A program made the position numbers and the translations under genes. The notes under the pieces are model-generated. The model saw only the letters and a list, made by a program, of their open reading frames with translations, did not search any database and had not been told where the DNA came from. Below are positions 43,515-53,100 of a stretch of DNA of 64,000 nt, piece after piece. The stretch is from JBGLNL01 sp964548045 (GTDB lineage Bacteria > Chloroflexota > Dehalococcoidia > SZUA-161 > SpSt-899). Where the stretch lies: contig CAZJQZ010000001.1 of NCBI GenBank assembly GCA_964548045.1, positions 10,920 through 74,919 of the forward strand, read 5' to 3'. Position 1 is the stretch's first letter. Every line of letters begins with the position of its first letter.

Positions 43515-43862
43515 ATGCACCTGATTATCGATGGGTACGTTAGTGATCCCGGAAAGATACAAGAGACAAATTTCATTTACCAGTTCCTCGATACGTACCC
43601 TGAACAAATTGAAATGACCAAGGTCTCCACTCCCCAGGTTTCCGAATACAGTCTTCAGGAGCAGGGAGTTTCTGGATTTGTGCTCCTTGCCGAAAGCCAC
43701 ATCAGCGTCCACGTTTTCCCCGAAAAATCCTATATAAATATAGATATCTTTTCCTGCGCAGCGTTTGATCACGCGCAAGCAGCTCGCCAACTTGAACAGC
43801 AATTCGGCCTTACAGATGTAAAAGTACGGGCCCTTGATCGTCCCCTTCCGAATATCGGATAG
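43515..43862 (+). CDS. speD: S-adenosylmethionine decarboxylase proenzyme
   Basis: A 115-residue prokaryotic-type AdoMetDC. LLAESHISVHVFPE holds the self-cleavage site: cutting between Glu60 and Ser61 turns Ser61 into the pyruvoyl cofactor. FSCAAFDHAQAA carries the conserved Cys. It supplies the aminopropyl group for spermidine. The ATG chosen follows GGGGG by nine bases; a GTG three codons earlier is possible. An ornithine decarboxylase-like gene follows 62 bp later, so the pair supplies both halves of spermidine. Confidence 0.92.
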   Translation: MHLIIDGYVSDPGKIQETNFIYQFLDTYPEQIEMTKVSTPQVSEYSLQEQGVSGFVLLAESHISVHVFPEKSYINIDIFSCAAFDHAQAARQLEQQFGLTDVKVRALDRPLPNIG

Positions 43863-43924
43863 GTTCATTTTGAACAGATCATTTTTTTTGACGTGATATG
43901 AACGTTTGGTAGAGGTATTGCAGA

Positions 43925-45046
43925 TTGCCCAAACAGAAACTCCAAACAAGCGCAATTCAAAAGATAAAGAGGCTCGCCGGAATACGGGAGACACCTTTTC
44001 TTGTCCTCGAAAAGGAAGCTATCCCCAATAAATACCGGCTGACCCGGGAAGCATTGCCGGATGCCCGTGTATTCTATGCGGTCAAGGCAAATGCCGACAG
44101 GCGAATCATAGAGTTGCTGCATGCTCAGGGCTGCGGTTTCGAGGTCTCTTCCGCACAGGAATTAAAACTGGTAATCGGGTGCGGAGTACCTCCAAATCAG
44201 ATCATATCCAGTAACCCTCTAAAAAGCACTAATTTCATAAAAGCTGCTCATCAGGCTGGCGTTAACTACTTCGCCTTCGATTCAAAAGGTGAAATCGGCA
44301 AACTGGCCGAGTTCGCTCCCGGCAGCAATGTTTATGTGAGACTTTCCGTTCCCAATGAGGGAAGCGAGTGGCCTTTGGACAGGAAATTCGGAGTTGAAGC
44401 CGAACAGGCAGTTCAGTTGCTCACTGAAGCTGCTAAAGAGTCTCTTGTGCCTTGTGGGATAACTTTCCACGTAGGTTCCCAATGTGCCAGCACGAAAGCA
44501 TGGTCAGATGCGATTAAAAAGTGCTCTCAGGTCTGGCAACAGGCAAAAGACAAAGGCCTGGAATTGAAAATGGTGAATATCGGTGGAGGATTTCCCGTTC
44601 AGCATAATCGCGCTGTTCCTCATATTACTGAGAGAGCAAGAACGATACATGATGTGATAAGACAGGAGTTCCCCGATGATGTGGAGATCTTCGCTGAGCC
44701 AGGGAGATATCTGGTCGGTGAAGCCGGTACGCTGGTAAGCAGTGTCATCGCCAAAGCCAGCCGTAACGGAGAAAACTGGCTGTATCTGGACGTGGGAGTT
44801 TTTAACGGTTTAATGGAAAGTCTGGGCGGCATCCAGTATTCAATGAGCACCGATAAAGAAAACCCACTGCAGAAATGGGTAGTAGCCGGCCCTTCATGTG
44901 ACAGCATGGATCTCATTTCAAATGAAGTCCACCTCCCCGAACCGGAAATAGGCGACACGGTATATATCTCCCCGGCAGGTGCATACACCACTGCTTACGC
45001 CTCCCGATTCAACGGTATCTCCATCCCAAGGACATACTTCATTTAG
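43925..45046 (+). CDS. PLP-dependent ornithine/lysine-type decarboxylase (fold III)
   Basis: A 373-residue alanine-racemase-fold decarboxylase. FYAVKANADRR carries the PLP lysine (Lys54), FHVGSQC and NIGGGFP bind PLP phosphate, and GPSCDSMDLI gives the Cys-Asp pair characteristic of ornithine decarboxylases rather than diaminopimelate decarboxylases. Likely product: putrescine (or cadaverine). Its place after speD makes ornithine the best guess. Translation starts at TTG behind AGAGGT. Substrate preference between ornithine, lysine and carboxyspermidine is not fixed by what I can see; spermidine synthase is not in the window. Confidence 0.88.
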   Translation: MPKQKLQTSAIQKIKRLAGIRETPFLVLEKEAIPNKYRLTREALPDARVFYAVKANADRRIIELLHAQGCGFEVSSAQELKLVIGCGVPPNQIISSNPLKSTNFIKAAHQAGVNYFAFDSKGEIGKLAEFAPGSNVYVRLSVPNEGSEWPLDRKFGVEAEQAVQLLTEAAKESLVPCGITFHVGSQCASTKAWSDAIKKCSQVWQQAKDKGLELKMVNIGGGFPVQHNRAVPHITERARTIHDVIRQEFPDDVEIFAEPGRYLVGEAGTLVSSVIAKASRNGENWLYLDVGVFNGLMESLGGIQYSMSTDKENPLQKWVVAGPSCDSMDLISNEVHLPEPEIGDTVYISPAGAYTTAYASRFNGISIPRTYFI

Positions 45047-45080
45047 CCGAAATGAATTCAGGTATTTCTTTTTCTGATGA

Positions 45081-45109
45081 TTGCACTTCTATCTTCAATG
45101 GTGTAGAAT
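45081..45109 (+). promoter_or_regulatory. Promoter upstream of the second zinc-ribbon gene
   Basis: TTGCAC and TAGAAT with a 17-bp spacer. If used for the zinc-ribbon gene it gives a leader of nearly 190 bases, long like the one before the paralog. Confidence 0.6.
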
Positions 45110-45304
45110 GTACGTCAAACAAGTATCCATTTCGATTCAGGGAGAGTTCGTAGTTCACATCCTCGGAAAGAGCAGCTATCAGTCAGAGGAAGGCTTCACT
45201 TACCCGCTTTCTGGCCTGCCGTTAGCAGTCTCAAATCCAGCCTTGAACTTCACGCAGTTCCCGGGTTGAACTTGGTACAATCAATTCAAGGGGGAGATCA
45301 GGCA

Positions 45305-45583
45305 ATGGCATTTGAGGACAAGACTTTGGTGTGCAGTGATTGTGGAAGGGAATTTGTTTTCACTGCGGGAGAGCAGGAATTCTATGAGCAACGAGGGCTC
45401 CTCAACGAACCCCGCCGCTGCCCGGAGTGCCGACAAATCAAGAAACGGGGACGATCTGGCCCGCGCGAAATGCACACAGCCATTTGTGCTGCCTGTGGCG
45501 CTGAATGTGAGGTTCCGTTCCTGCCTCGTGGAGACCGCCCGGTCTACTGCAATGAGTGTTTCGCCAAGATGAAGGATCAGTAG
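45305..45583 (+). CDS. Zinc-ribbon protein, second paralog (CxxC-x17-CxxC type)
   Basis: A 92-residue protein with the same plan as the zinc-ribbon protein 12 kb upstream: CSDCGREFVFTAGEQEFYEQRG, RRCPECRQ, then CAACGAECEVPFLPRGDRPVYCNEC. All eight cysteines are present. The two differ mainly in the linker. There is no hairpin over the start here (AGGGGGAG, then the ATG). Function unknown; the adjacent DUF503 gene fits a link to RNA or the ribosome only loosely. Confidence 0.83.
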   Translation: MAFEDKTLVCSDCGREFVFTAGEQEFYEQRGLLNEPRRCPECRQIKKRGRSGPREMHTAICAACGAECEVPFLPRGDRPVYCNECFAKMKDQ

Positions 45584-45642
45584 TTTTCGCTTGCTCTAAG
45601 ATTACCTCGTCATTATCATCATTTTAAAACTTGCTTTCCAAA

Positions 45643-45936
45643 ATGAATGTTGGAGCATTGCGAGTGAAGTTGTGTTTGCCTGAGAATGGTTCCCTTAAAG
45701 GCAAGCGCAAGGTGGTAAAGTCGATTTGTGGCCGGGTGGAAAACAAGTTCAATGTTTCCATAGCCGAAATCGATGACCTTGACCATTGGAAACTGGCAAC
45801 GTTGGGAGTTGTCTGTGTGAGTAATGATGGCCGCCATGCCAATGAAATCCTCTCCAGAGTAATGAATTTCATAGAAGCCTCCAGAGGAGATGCCGAACTT
45901 CTGGATTATGAAATCGAAATCCTGAACGTCCTCTAA
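45643..45936 (+). CDS. DUF503 family protein (YlxP-like)
   Basis: A 97-residue protein: MNVGALRVKLCLPENGSLKGKRKVVKSICGRVENKFNVSIAEI and TLGVVCVSNDGRHANEILSRVMNFIE match DUF503 across its length. Related YlxP proteins are encoded near infB/rbfA and may act in ribosome maturation, but no function is proven. There is no clear Shine-Dalgarno before this ATG. It ends two bases before the helicase gene, so translation is coupled. Confidence 0.88.
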   Translation: MNVGALRVKLCLPENGSLKGKRKVVKSICGRVENKFNVSIAEIDDLDHWKLATLGVVCVSNDGRHANEILSRVMNFIEASRGDAELLDYEIEILNVL

Positions 45937-45938
45937 TA

Positions 45939-48221
45939 ATGGATACTTCGGCCTTCCTCGATCATCTCAAAGTATCTCCCTTTTACGAGTACCAGATTGT
46001 CCATCAGGAGCATATCCGGCCCCAAAAAGCCCGCTACGGGCAATTGGAAAAGCCGCTTAACCCTTCCCTGCAAACTGCCTTGGAAGCATTTGAGCTTCTT
46101 CCGCTCTACAGCCATCAGGCAACCGCAATTAACCTTTCCCGATCCGGGAAAAACGTGGTTGTATCAACCCCTTCGGCCAGCGGAAAAACTCTCTGCTACA
46201 ATCTGCCCGTGCTGGATTCTCTGCTCAAACAAAAAAACAGCCGGGCCCTCTATCTTTTTCCTACCAAAGCGCTGGCACAGGATCAACTGAAAACCCTCAA
46301 CGGACTCACCTCTGCAATTCATCCTGAAATCCAGGCAGCCACTTTCGACGGCGATACCCCCCGCAACCAGCGAACCCTGATACGAAAGTCAGCCCGAATA
46401 ATTCTCTCCAATCCGGACATGCTGCATTTCGGCATTCTGCCCCGCCACCGCGCATGGACTTCCTTCCTTGGCCAGTTAAAATTCGTGGTGATCGATGAAG
46501 CCCATGCCTACCGAGGCATCTTCGGTTCTCACGTAGCCAATATTCTTCGCCGACTCCAACGCATCTGCGCCCGATATGGAGCCAATCCTCAATTTATCTG
46601 CTGTTCCGCCACCATCGCCAACCCCGGTGAACATGCCGAAAATCTGACCGGATTGCCCTTTGAAATCGTCACCGATGATGGAGCGCCATCGGGAGGAAAG
46701 GACTTCATTTGCTGGAATCCGCCGCTGATCGATCAGGCCAACTCTGTCCGCCGCAGCGCCAGCAGTGAAGCTACTCGACTCCTCACCGAACTGATCCAGA
46801 CAGGCACCCGCAGCCTTGCCTTCGCCCGAACCCGCAACCTGGTCGAACTGATCTACGTTTACGTCCGCAAGCAACTGGACTTGATATCCCCGGAACTGGC
46901 CGACCTGATAAAACCCTATCGCGCCGGGTATCTGGCCGAGGATCGCCGAAAGATCGAACAGGAACTCTTCAAAGGGAGATTGCTGGCGACTGTGGCCACT
47001 AATGCGCTGGAACTGGGAGTGGATATCGGCGAACTCGATGCTACCATCCTAACCGGCTATCCCGGCAGCATCGCCAGCACTTTTCAGCAGGCGGGTAGAA
47101 GTGGCCGGAGAGGGGAACTTTCCCTCAGTATTCTGATCGGTTCGGAGAACCCTCTTGACCAGTATTTCATGCGCTATCCGGAAGCTCTATTCGGGAAGGA
47201 TTTCGAACACGCCCTGATCTCCCCAACGAATCCGCATATTCTAAAACCACATTTGCTGTGCGCCGCCTGGGAATTCCCTCTGACCGATGCAGACCGAAAG
47301 TATTTTGGGGATTTTGATGAAACGATAATGGAACTCAGAAAAGAGGGTCTGTTCCGGGTCCGGGGCAAGCGCTGGTATCCGACACCTTCGGTTACCTATC
47401 CGGCCAGGAATGTGAATATCCGGTCCTGTTCGGCAGTAAATTACACACTGGTTGATGCCGGCACCGGCCAGATACTGGAGACTATCGAGTCAGATACGGC
47501 ATTCTCCCAGGCTCATCCCGGAGCGGTGTACCTGCATCAGGGGGACTCCTATCTCGTCACCGATCTTGACCTGATTTCACACATCGCCTATGCGCTGCCC
47601 ACTAACGCCCATTACTACACGCAGAGCAAAGACCTCACCGATCTCGATATACTCCAGACAAAGGATCAAAAACAGGTCGGGCACACAACGATCTACATGG
47701 GAACGGTGCAGGTTACCACCACAGTAGTGGCCTTCAAAAAGAAGCGGGTATATACCGAAGAAGTGCTGGGAGAGGAACCGCTGGATTTGCCTCCCCAGCC
47801 ATTCGAAACGGTCGCTCTCTGGTTTGATATGCCGCCGGAAATCGAACACCATCTGGCTCAGGAAGGGCTGGACTTTGCTGGCGGACTCCATGCCACCGAA
47901 CATGCTGCCATCGCCATGCTCCCTCTGTTCGCCCTCTGCGATCGGAACGATATTGGCGGTGTCTCCACTCCATTCCATCCCGATACCGGCCAGGCTCAGA
48001 TATTCATCTACGATGCCCATCCCGGAGGGGTGGGGATCGCCGAAAAGGGGTTTGAGCTGATTGAGGCCCTCTGGAGAGAAACCCTGAAGCTGATCTCCGA
48101 ATGCCCCTGCGAAGATGGCTGCCCCAGTTGCGTCCAGTCACCCAAGTGCGGCAACAACAATCAGCCACTGGACAAGAAAGCGGCACAGTTAATTCTTGAA
48201 AGGTTATTGAACACCCGATAG
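45939..48221 (+). CDS. mrfA: DEAD/DEAH-box DNA repair helicase, MrfA-type, with DUF1998
   Basis: A 760-residue superfamily 2 helicase. The first half has STPSASGKTLCYNLPVL (Walker A), VVIDEAHAYRG (DEAH) and CCSATIANP; the second helicase domain has LATVATNALELGVDIGELD and QQAGRSGRRG. The C-terminal DUF1998 region ends with CPCEDGCPSCVQSPKCGNNN, the four-Cys zinc site of MrfA (YprA), which in Bacillus repairs mitomycin C crosslinks with MrfB. An MrfB-type exonuclease gene is not adjacent. Two bases separate it from DUF503. Length is typical. Confidence 0.92.
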   Translation: MDTSAFLDHLKVSPFYEYQIVHQEHIRPQKARYGQLEKPLNPSLQTALEAFELLPLYSHQATAINLSRSGKNVVVSTPSASGKTLCYNLPVLDSLLKQKNSRALYLFPTKALAQDQLKTLNGLTSAIHPEIQAATFDGDTPRNQRTLIRKSARIILSNPDMLHFGILPRHRAWTSFLGQLKFVVIDEAHAYRGIFGSHVANILRRLQRICARYGANPQFICCSATIANPGEHAENLTGLPFEIVTDDGAPSGGKDFICWNPPLIDQANSVRRSASSEATRLLTELIQTGTRSLAFARTRNLVELIYVYVRKQLDLISPELADLIKPYRAGYLAEDRRKIEQELFKGRLLATVATNALELGVDIGELDATILTGYPGSIASTFQQAGRSGRRGELSLSILIGSENPLDQYFMRYPEALFGKDFEHALISPTNPHILKPHLLCAAWEFPLTDADRKYFGDFDETIMELRKEGLFRVRGKRWYPTPSVTYPARNVNIRSCSAVNYTLVDAGTGQILETIESDTAFSQAHPGAVYLHQGDSYLVTDLDLISHIAYALPTNAHYYTQSKDLTDLDILQTKDQKQVGHTTIYMGTVQVTTTVVAFKKKRVYTEEVLGEEPLDLPPQPFETVALWFDMPPEIEHHLAQEGLDFAGGLHATEHAAIAMLPLFALCDRNDIGGVSTPFHPDTGQAQIFIYDAHPGGVGIAEKGFELIEALWRETLKLISECPCEDGCPSCVQSPKCGNNNQPLDKKAAQLILERLLNTR

Positions 48222-48252
48222 GCTTCGAGCAGAACACACTCAATAAGTCCGC

Positions 48253-48281
48253 TTGCCTGAACAGGTTCAAAGTTGTATAAT
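48253..48281 (+). promoter_or_regulatory. Promoter of the PKD surface-protein gene
   Basis: TTGCCT and a perfect TATAAT with a 17-bp spacer, 36 bp before the ATG, which follows GAGGAGG. Confidence 0.78.
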
Positions 48282-48317
48282 GCCGTTACGTTCCAGTCTC
48301 TGAGGAGGTTTGTAATT

Positions 48318-50096
48318 ATGAAATGCAGAATACTCAGCATGTTGATAATCCAGGCTATAGCGATTTGCCTTTGCGCTGTTATGGCTGTGCCGGTGAGTGC
48401 GCAGAATGCGGTTACCATCGATAGCGTCACTCCTATGCCGGACAGGGCTGGCCTGACGGCCCGCTACCAGGTGGTGTTCACCACCAGCGCTCTCACCGCG
48501 GGCACAAATGAGATCCGCATAACCTTCCCCGATGCAGTGCAGATGCCTTCGAGTATCGAGGACAGCGATGTGCTTGTCGATGGCAGCCAATGTTCCAATG
48601 GCGGCAGCGCATTCCTGGATGCCCAGACACTGGTGATCACCCCTCCGAATGATGTGGCTGCCGGAACTCGCACCATCATCATCAGCCAGCATGCAGGCAT
48701 CACCAATCCACAGCTTTCTCAGGAGATCGGAGATGGCGCTACGGACGATCTTTACGTTTTGACCGTTTCAACTGATAAAGATACCGCAGGCACGATTGAG
48801 TATGAAATTTTTGACTGGGTTGGAGCCAGCCCCACAGAACTGGCCCACCACGATCCGTGCACGGTCTGGGGCGCAGGATTCACCCCCGGCTACACAATTC
48901 ATCTAAACGGGATGGAAGGCGGGCCAGTCGATGGAACCGGCACAGTGGGTGAAGACGGAACCTTTCAGTTTGTCGGGTCAGCTACGGGCAGGGTCGATTT
49001 GAACCTCAATGCGACCGACGGCAGTGGCAGAAGCGCTGAATTCGAAGGGGATGAGCCCGAACTGCCAACGACTCAACCCCCTTCCGCAGACTTCAGCTAC
49101 ACACCATCCGATCAAGCTGCATACCCTGAGGAAAACCCGGTTGCCGGAGAGGCGATAATTTTCGATGCATCCGCTTCCAACGATCCTGATGGCAGAATAG
49201 TCTCCTGGGATTGGGATTTCGGCGATGGGAATGAAGGTTCGGGGGAGATACTCACCCACTCCTATGCGGATGCGGATGAATACACCGTAATGCTGACGGT
49301 GACCGATAACAGGGGAGGCTCAGGTACCAGCAGCAAAACGCTGGTCGTGACCGAACATGTGGAGGAAGAAGTCAATGCGCCGCCGGTTGCTGATGCCGGC
49401 CCGGATCAGGCCCTGGAAAGCGCTGACGGTGAAGAAACGGAAGTAACGCTCGATGCTTCCGGGTCGTACGATCCTGATGATGACCCATTGATATATTCAT
49501 GGAGCTGGGAGAGTGGTTCGGCGAGCGGGGTAAATCCCGTAGCGGCTCTGGCTCCGGGGACAACCACCATCACATTGACGGTATCGGATGGCGATCTCAC
49601 CGGAACCGATAGTGTGGTCATCACAGTCAGGGAAAAGGTCATCGAGGAGGAAACCCCCACTCCCGGCGAAAAACCAGCGTTCCCAAATGCTTCTTTCGAG
49701 ATATCACCACTAAACCCGACCGCTAGTGAGGAGATAACTTTCGATGGTTCCGCTTCGGGGGACCCGGATGGATTTATAACGTCATACGAGTGGAGTTTCG
49801 GGGATGGTGAAAATGATTTCGGGGAAATCGTAACTCACACTTATGATGAGTCCGGATTATATACAGTATCGCTTTTTGTCAGGGATGACGATGGCAATGT
49901 TTACAGCTATACCACCAGCATAACAATAGCTGACGAGACTGGTTCCGAAGATATTCCTGCTGTAACAACTTCGACAACTGCTGAAATCTCCGACGATTCC
50001 GGTTCTTCAGCATGGATATGGATAGTGATTGCTATTGTCGTAGTAATTGTTGTTGGAACTGGCGTAATTGTTCTGCGGCGAAGGGCCAGTGCCTAA
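48318..50096 (+). CDS. Cell-surface protein with PKD domains and C-terminal anchor
   Basis: A 592-residue exported protein: signal peptide (MKCRILSMLIIQAIAICLC... to VSAQ), an N-terminal beta domain with SLT-like repeats (~30-250), then three PKD-type domains marked by FDASASNDPDGRIVSWDWDFGDG, DASGSYDPDDDPLIYSWSW and FDGSASGDPDGFITSYEWSFGDG, and a single transmembrane helix (WIWIVIAIVVVIVVGTGVI) followed by RRR. PKD domains mediate surface interactions, often in adhesins or polysaccharide-degrading complexes; no catalytic domain is visible. Monocistronic with its own promoter. Confidence 0.87.
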   Translation: MKCRILSMLIIQAIAICLCAVMAVPVSAQNAVTIDSVTPMPDRAGLTARYQVVFTTSALTAGTNEIRITFPDAVQMPSSIEDSDVLVDGSQCSNGGSAFLDAQTLVITPPNDVAAGTRTIIISQHAGITNPQLSQEIGDGATDDLYVLTVSTDKDTAGTIEYEIFDWVGASPTELAHHDPCTVWGAGFTPGYTIHLNGMEGGPVDGTGTVGEDGTFQFVGSATGRVDLNLNATDGSGRSAEFEGDEPELPTTQPPSADFSYTPSDQAAYPEENPVAGEAIIFDASASNDPDGRIVSWDWDFGDGNEGSGEILTHSYADADEYTVMLTVTDNRGGSGTSSKTLVVTEHVEEEVNAPPVADAGPDQALESADGEETEVTLDASGSYDPDDDPLIYSWSWESGSASGVNPVAALAPGTTTITLTVSDGDLTGTDSVVITVREKVIEEETPTPGEKPAFPNASFEISPLNPTASEEITFDGSASGDPDGFITSYEWSFGDGENDFGEIVTHTYDESGLYTVSLFVRDDDGNVYSYTTSITIADETGSEDIPAVTTSTTAEISDDSGSSAWIWIVIAIVVVIVVGTGVIVLRRRASA

Positions 50097-50154
50097 TGAG
50101 GTGACGAGGGAAACGAAGGAATAATCCAACAGATCAATTCGCCATTTCAGGAGC

Positions 50155-53100
50155 TTACGCCCCATTGCCGGAAAACCGGAGTATCTCGGCAAAGTTATGA
50201 ATCTTGACGAGGTTGTTTGACTCCATGGAACCATCGTAGGTAAGGGAAATCCAGGGCTTGTTATAGTCAACACTGAGGCTCTCCGACATGGCAGCCACAA
50301 TCCCGCCGGGCATACAACCGTGAGGCATTACCGAAATCACTCCTGCAAACTGAGGGTTTACCATCCATTCAAGGCCAGTCCCGACACTAAGAACTGCCTC
50401 GCTACCGCATCTGGGGGAAAGATGAGCCTTGGTAAAATCAAGGATTTCTTCAATCGTAGGCTCCTCAACATCAACGAGGTGCCCGAAGTTACTTAGCACC
50501 GAACTCTCGTCACGGAATTGTATCTTTCGCCTTATATACCCCTTGATGATCTTCATCCCCTGCCTGTTGCTGATACCATCTTCAATGTTACGTAACGCAA
50601 GGTACTTTATCCACTCTCCAAACGGGGAAACGACCACTTCGAGTCCGGCCTCCTCACAATTTCTCACCAGGTGATTGTTGCTGAAATCGTTCGACCGCAG
50701 GAAAATCTCTCCATTGATACCCACCAGCGGCTTGCGCGGAATTGCAGAATCAATCAGCGCTTTGAACTTGGGGACGGCGTCACGCAAGATATCATCGTAG
50801 GATTCTCGGCGGCTTATACGTTCAGACACCGCACCCGTCAACTCATTAAATGCCTCATCCGCCATTCCCCTGGATGCCTCATAAGGCCGACTGCGCCACA
50901 GGAGTTTTTGCAGGTGATCATACGCCACAATGCCTTTCCACATAAAGCGCTCAAAGGCCACGCCCAATCCCCAATCGCGATAGGCATTGTTGGAAACACT
51001 GGTACGTATTGGGAGATCAAAACCAATTTCCTTCAAAACCACACCCTGCTCAGGGGCATATTTCCCCAAACGGCATGGCCCGTAGGCCCCCGCCATAAAC
51101 CCTTCCACCTTACTCAAGTCAAGGTTATGACCATTTTCATAGTACAATTTCAGGAAATCACCCAGCGTTACCCTATAGGGCAAGCACTCTTTTCCGCTGG
51201 TAAACTTGTTACTATAGAGAAGATTATTCTCATTCGCCGGCGGTAACGCAACCGCCTCCACTCCATAAGCGTTAAAAGCAGCCGCCATAACCTCCGCATG
51301 CGGGCACATCCGGGGCAATAAAATGATTCCCTTTGAATGATTGAGCAACTCAGCCGATCGATAGATATCCTTGGTAATAGTGCGAGCTTGTCCGGAGCGG
51401 TCAAATCCTTTGATCGTATCGACGAATGCCTCAATTCGGGTAACGATGCCGGCTTCTGCAGCATGCTCATCGATCTCCAGTTGTCCCAACGGCTCGCTGC
51501 CGATTATATCCTCGACCAGATTGAGAATAATTGAATTCGGGCCGCAGCCGAAGTTCGTGAGGGTCAACCCATAAAGATGAGGAGTATTTGCAACGATATG
51601 AGCGCCAGCAATGAACTTTCTCTCATACTCCCAGTAAGGGCGGTCGGAATACTGGCTGATATCAACAGAGGAAAGCGGCAGGTAATCAAGCGGAATCGGC
51701 ACCACTCCCAGTTGAGCCAGTTGCTCTGCAATACCAAGGTTTGCCCCGGAATCCTGGGCCATGTAAGCCCGCGCGATGATTACCACCCCGATCTGGTTGT
51801 TTTCCTGAACCTGTTTGAGCAACTCCCGCCCATGCTCCTCCCTCACTTTTTCGAACTCGCGCTGGGCTGCCAGCCCCGCCTTCGCGGCCCTTTTGCCTTT
51901 TATCCTGTTAAATCCCATCTTTCGGGCAACTCTGGTGAACTGGTCGATCACCTCTTTATCGCCCATACTGAAATCGACTAAAGGAACGATCAGCTTTTCA
52001 TGCAGTCTGAGGGCTTCCCGAATGAGGAACGGGGCAGCCTGAACCAGCGGACAGGCATATTTTTGATTCTCTTCACCTTCCTTGATTCCCAGCCGAAGGA
52101 AGCTTGGAATGATAATGTGATCTACATCCTGGAGATTATCGGTGTGCCCATGCAGCAGCTTGATAGGAAAGCAGCTATCGGTGTAGCTCAATTCCGTTGC
52201 TCTTTCGATCACGTTACGGTTGGTCTTATTGGAGAAGACCGTTTTCACACCAAGTTCATTCAAAAAACCGATTAACAGGGGGGCGAAATCGTACATCAGC
52301 AGCGCCCGGGGAACACCCACTGTTAGCTTGCCTTCAGCCTCCGGATCATATCCGGCAAACAGCAAAGCTTCCCGATCATCAAAGGCCGTTTCCTTCTTCT
52401 CATGGCTGACGGTACTGTCATAAAGGTCACAGCGGCTGCCATAAAAAGTGGGGGGCTCTCCTTCCATTTGCAACCTGCTGATGGTGCAATTATTGTCGCA
52501 TCGATTGCAGGTGAAGGTTCTTAGCTCGTATTCTTCCTCAATCAGCTTCTGGAATCCCCTGAAACGCGATCCGCCTTCCGCCATTTCCTCTTTAGCTAAA
52601 AGCGCCGATCCAATCGCTCCGGTCACCTCTTTATGCTTGGGAACAACCAGCCGGGTTTTCTCCATCAATTGCTGGAAAGCGGCCACTACAGCTTCATTGT
52701 AGAAAACCGCCCCGGTGAGCACCACTTCATCGCCCAGCCGCCTCATTTCTACGACTTTAGAGAGATAGTTACGGGCGATGGAACTGGCCAGGCTGGCGGT
52801 TATGATTTCCAGCGGCACCCCTTCCTGCTGGGCAGAAGCTACTGCCTGCCCCATGAAAGAGGCGCAACGGGAACCCAGATCGATCAAGTAAGGGGCCTCA
52901 AATGCCAGATCGGCGAACTGCCCGTTCGTCACTTGTACACCCAGCATTTCGGCTAACTCATCAATGAAACTGCCGGTTCCAGCCGCACAGGCTTTGTTCA
53001 TCTGATAATCGACTACCACGCCGTTTCGCTTGATCACCAGCTTGGCATCCTGCCCGCCGATCTCTATGATATCGGCATCCGGGGCCAGATCCTCCGCTGC

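Noticed and set aside
45108..45269. A 53-codon frame starting at the -10 box before the second zinc-ribbon gene
   Set aside because: Its start overlaps the predicted promoter, there is no ribosome binding site, and the peptide matches nothing.
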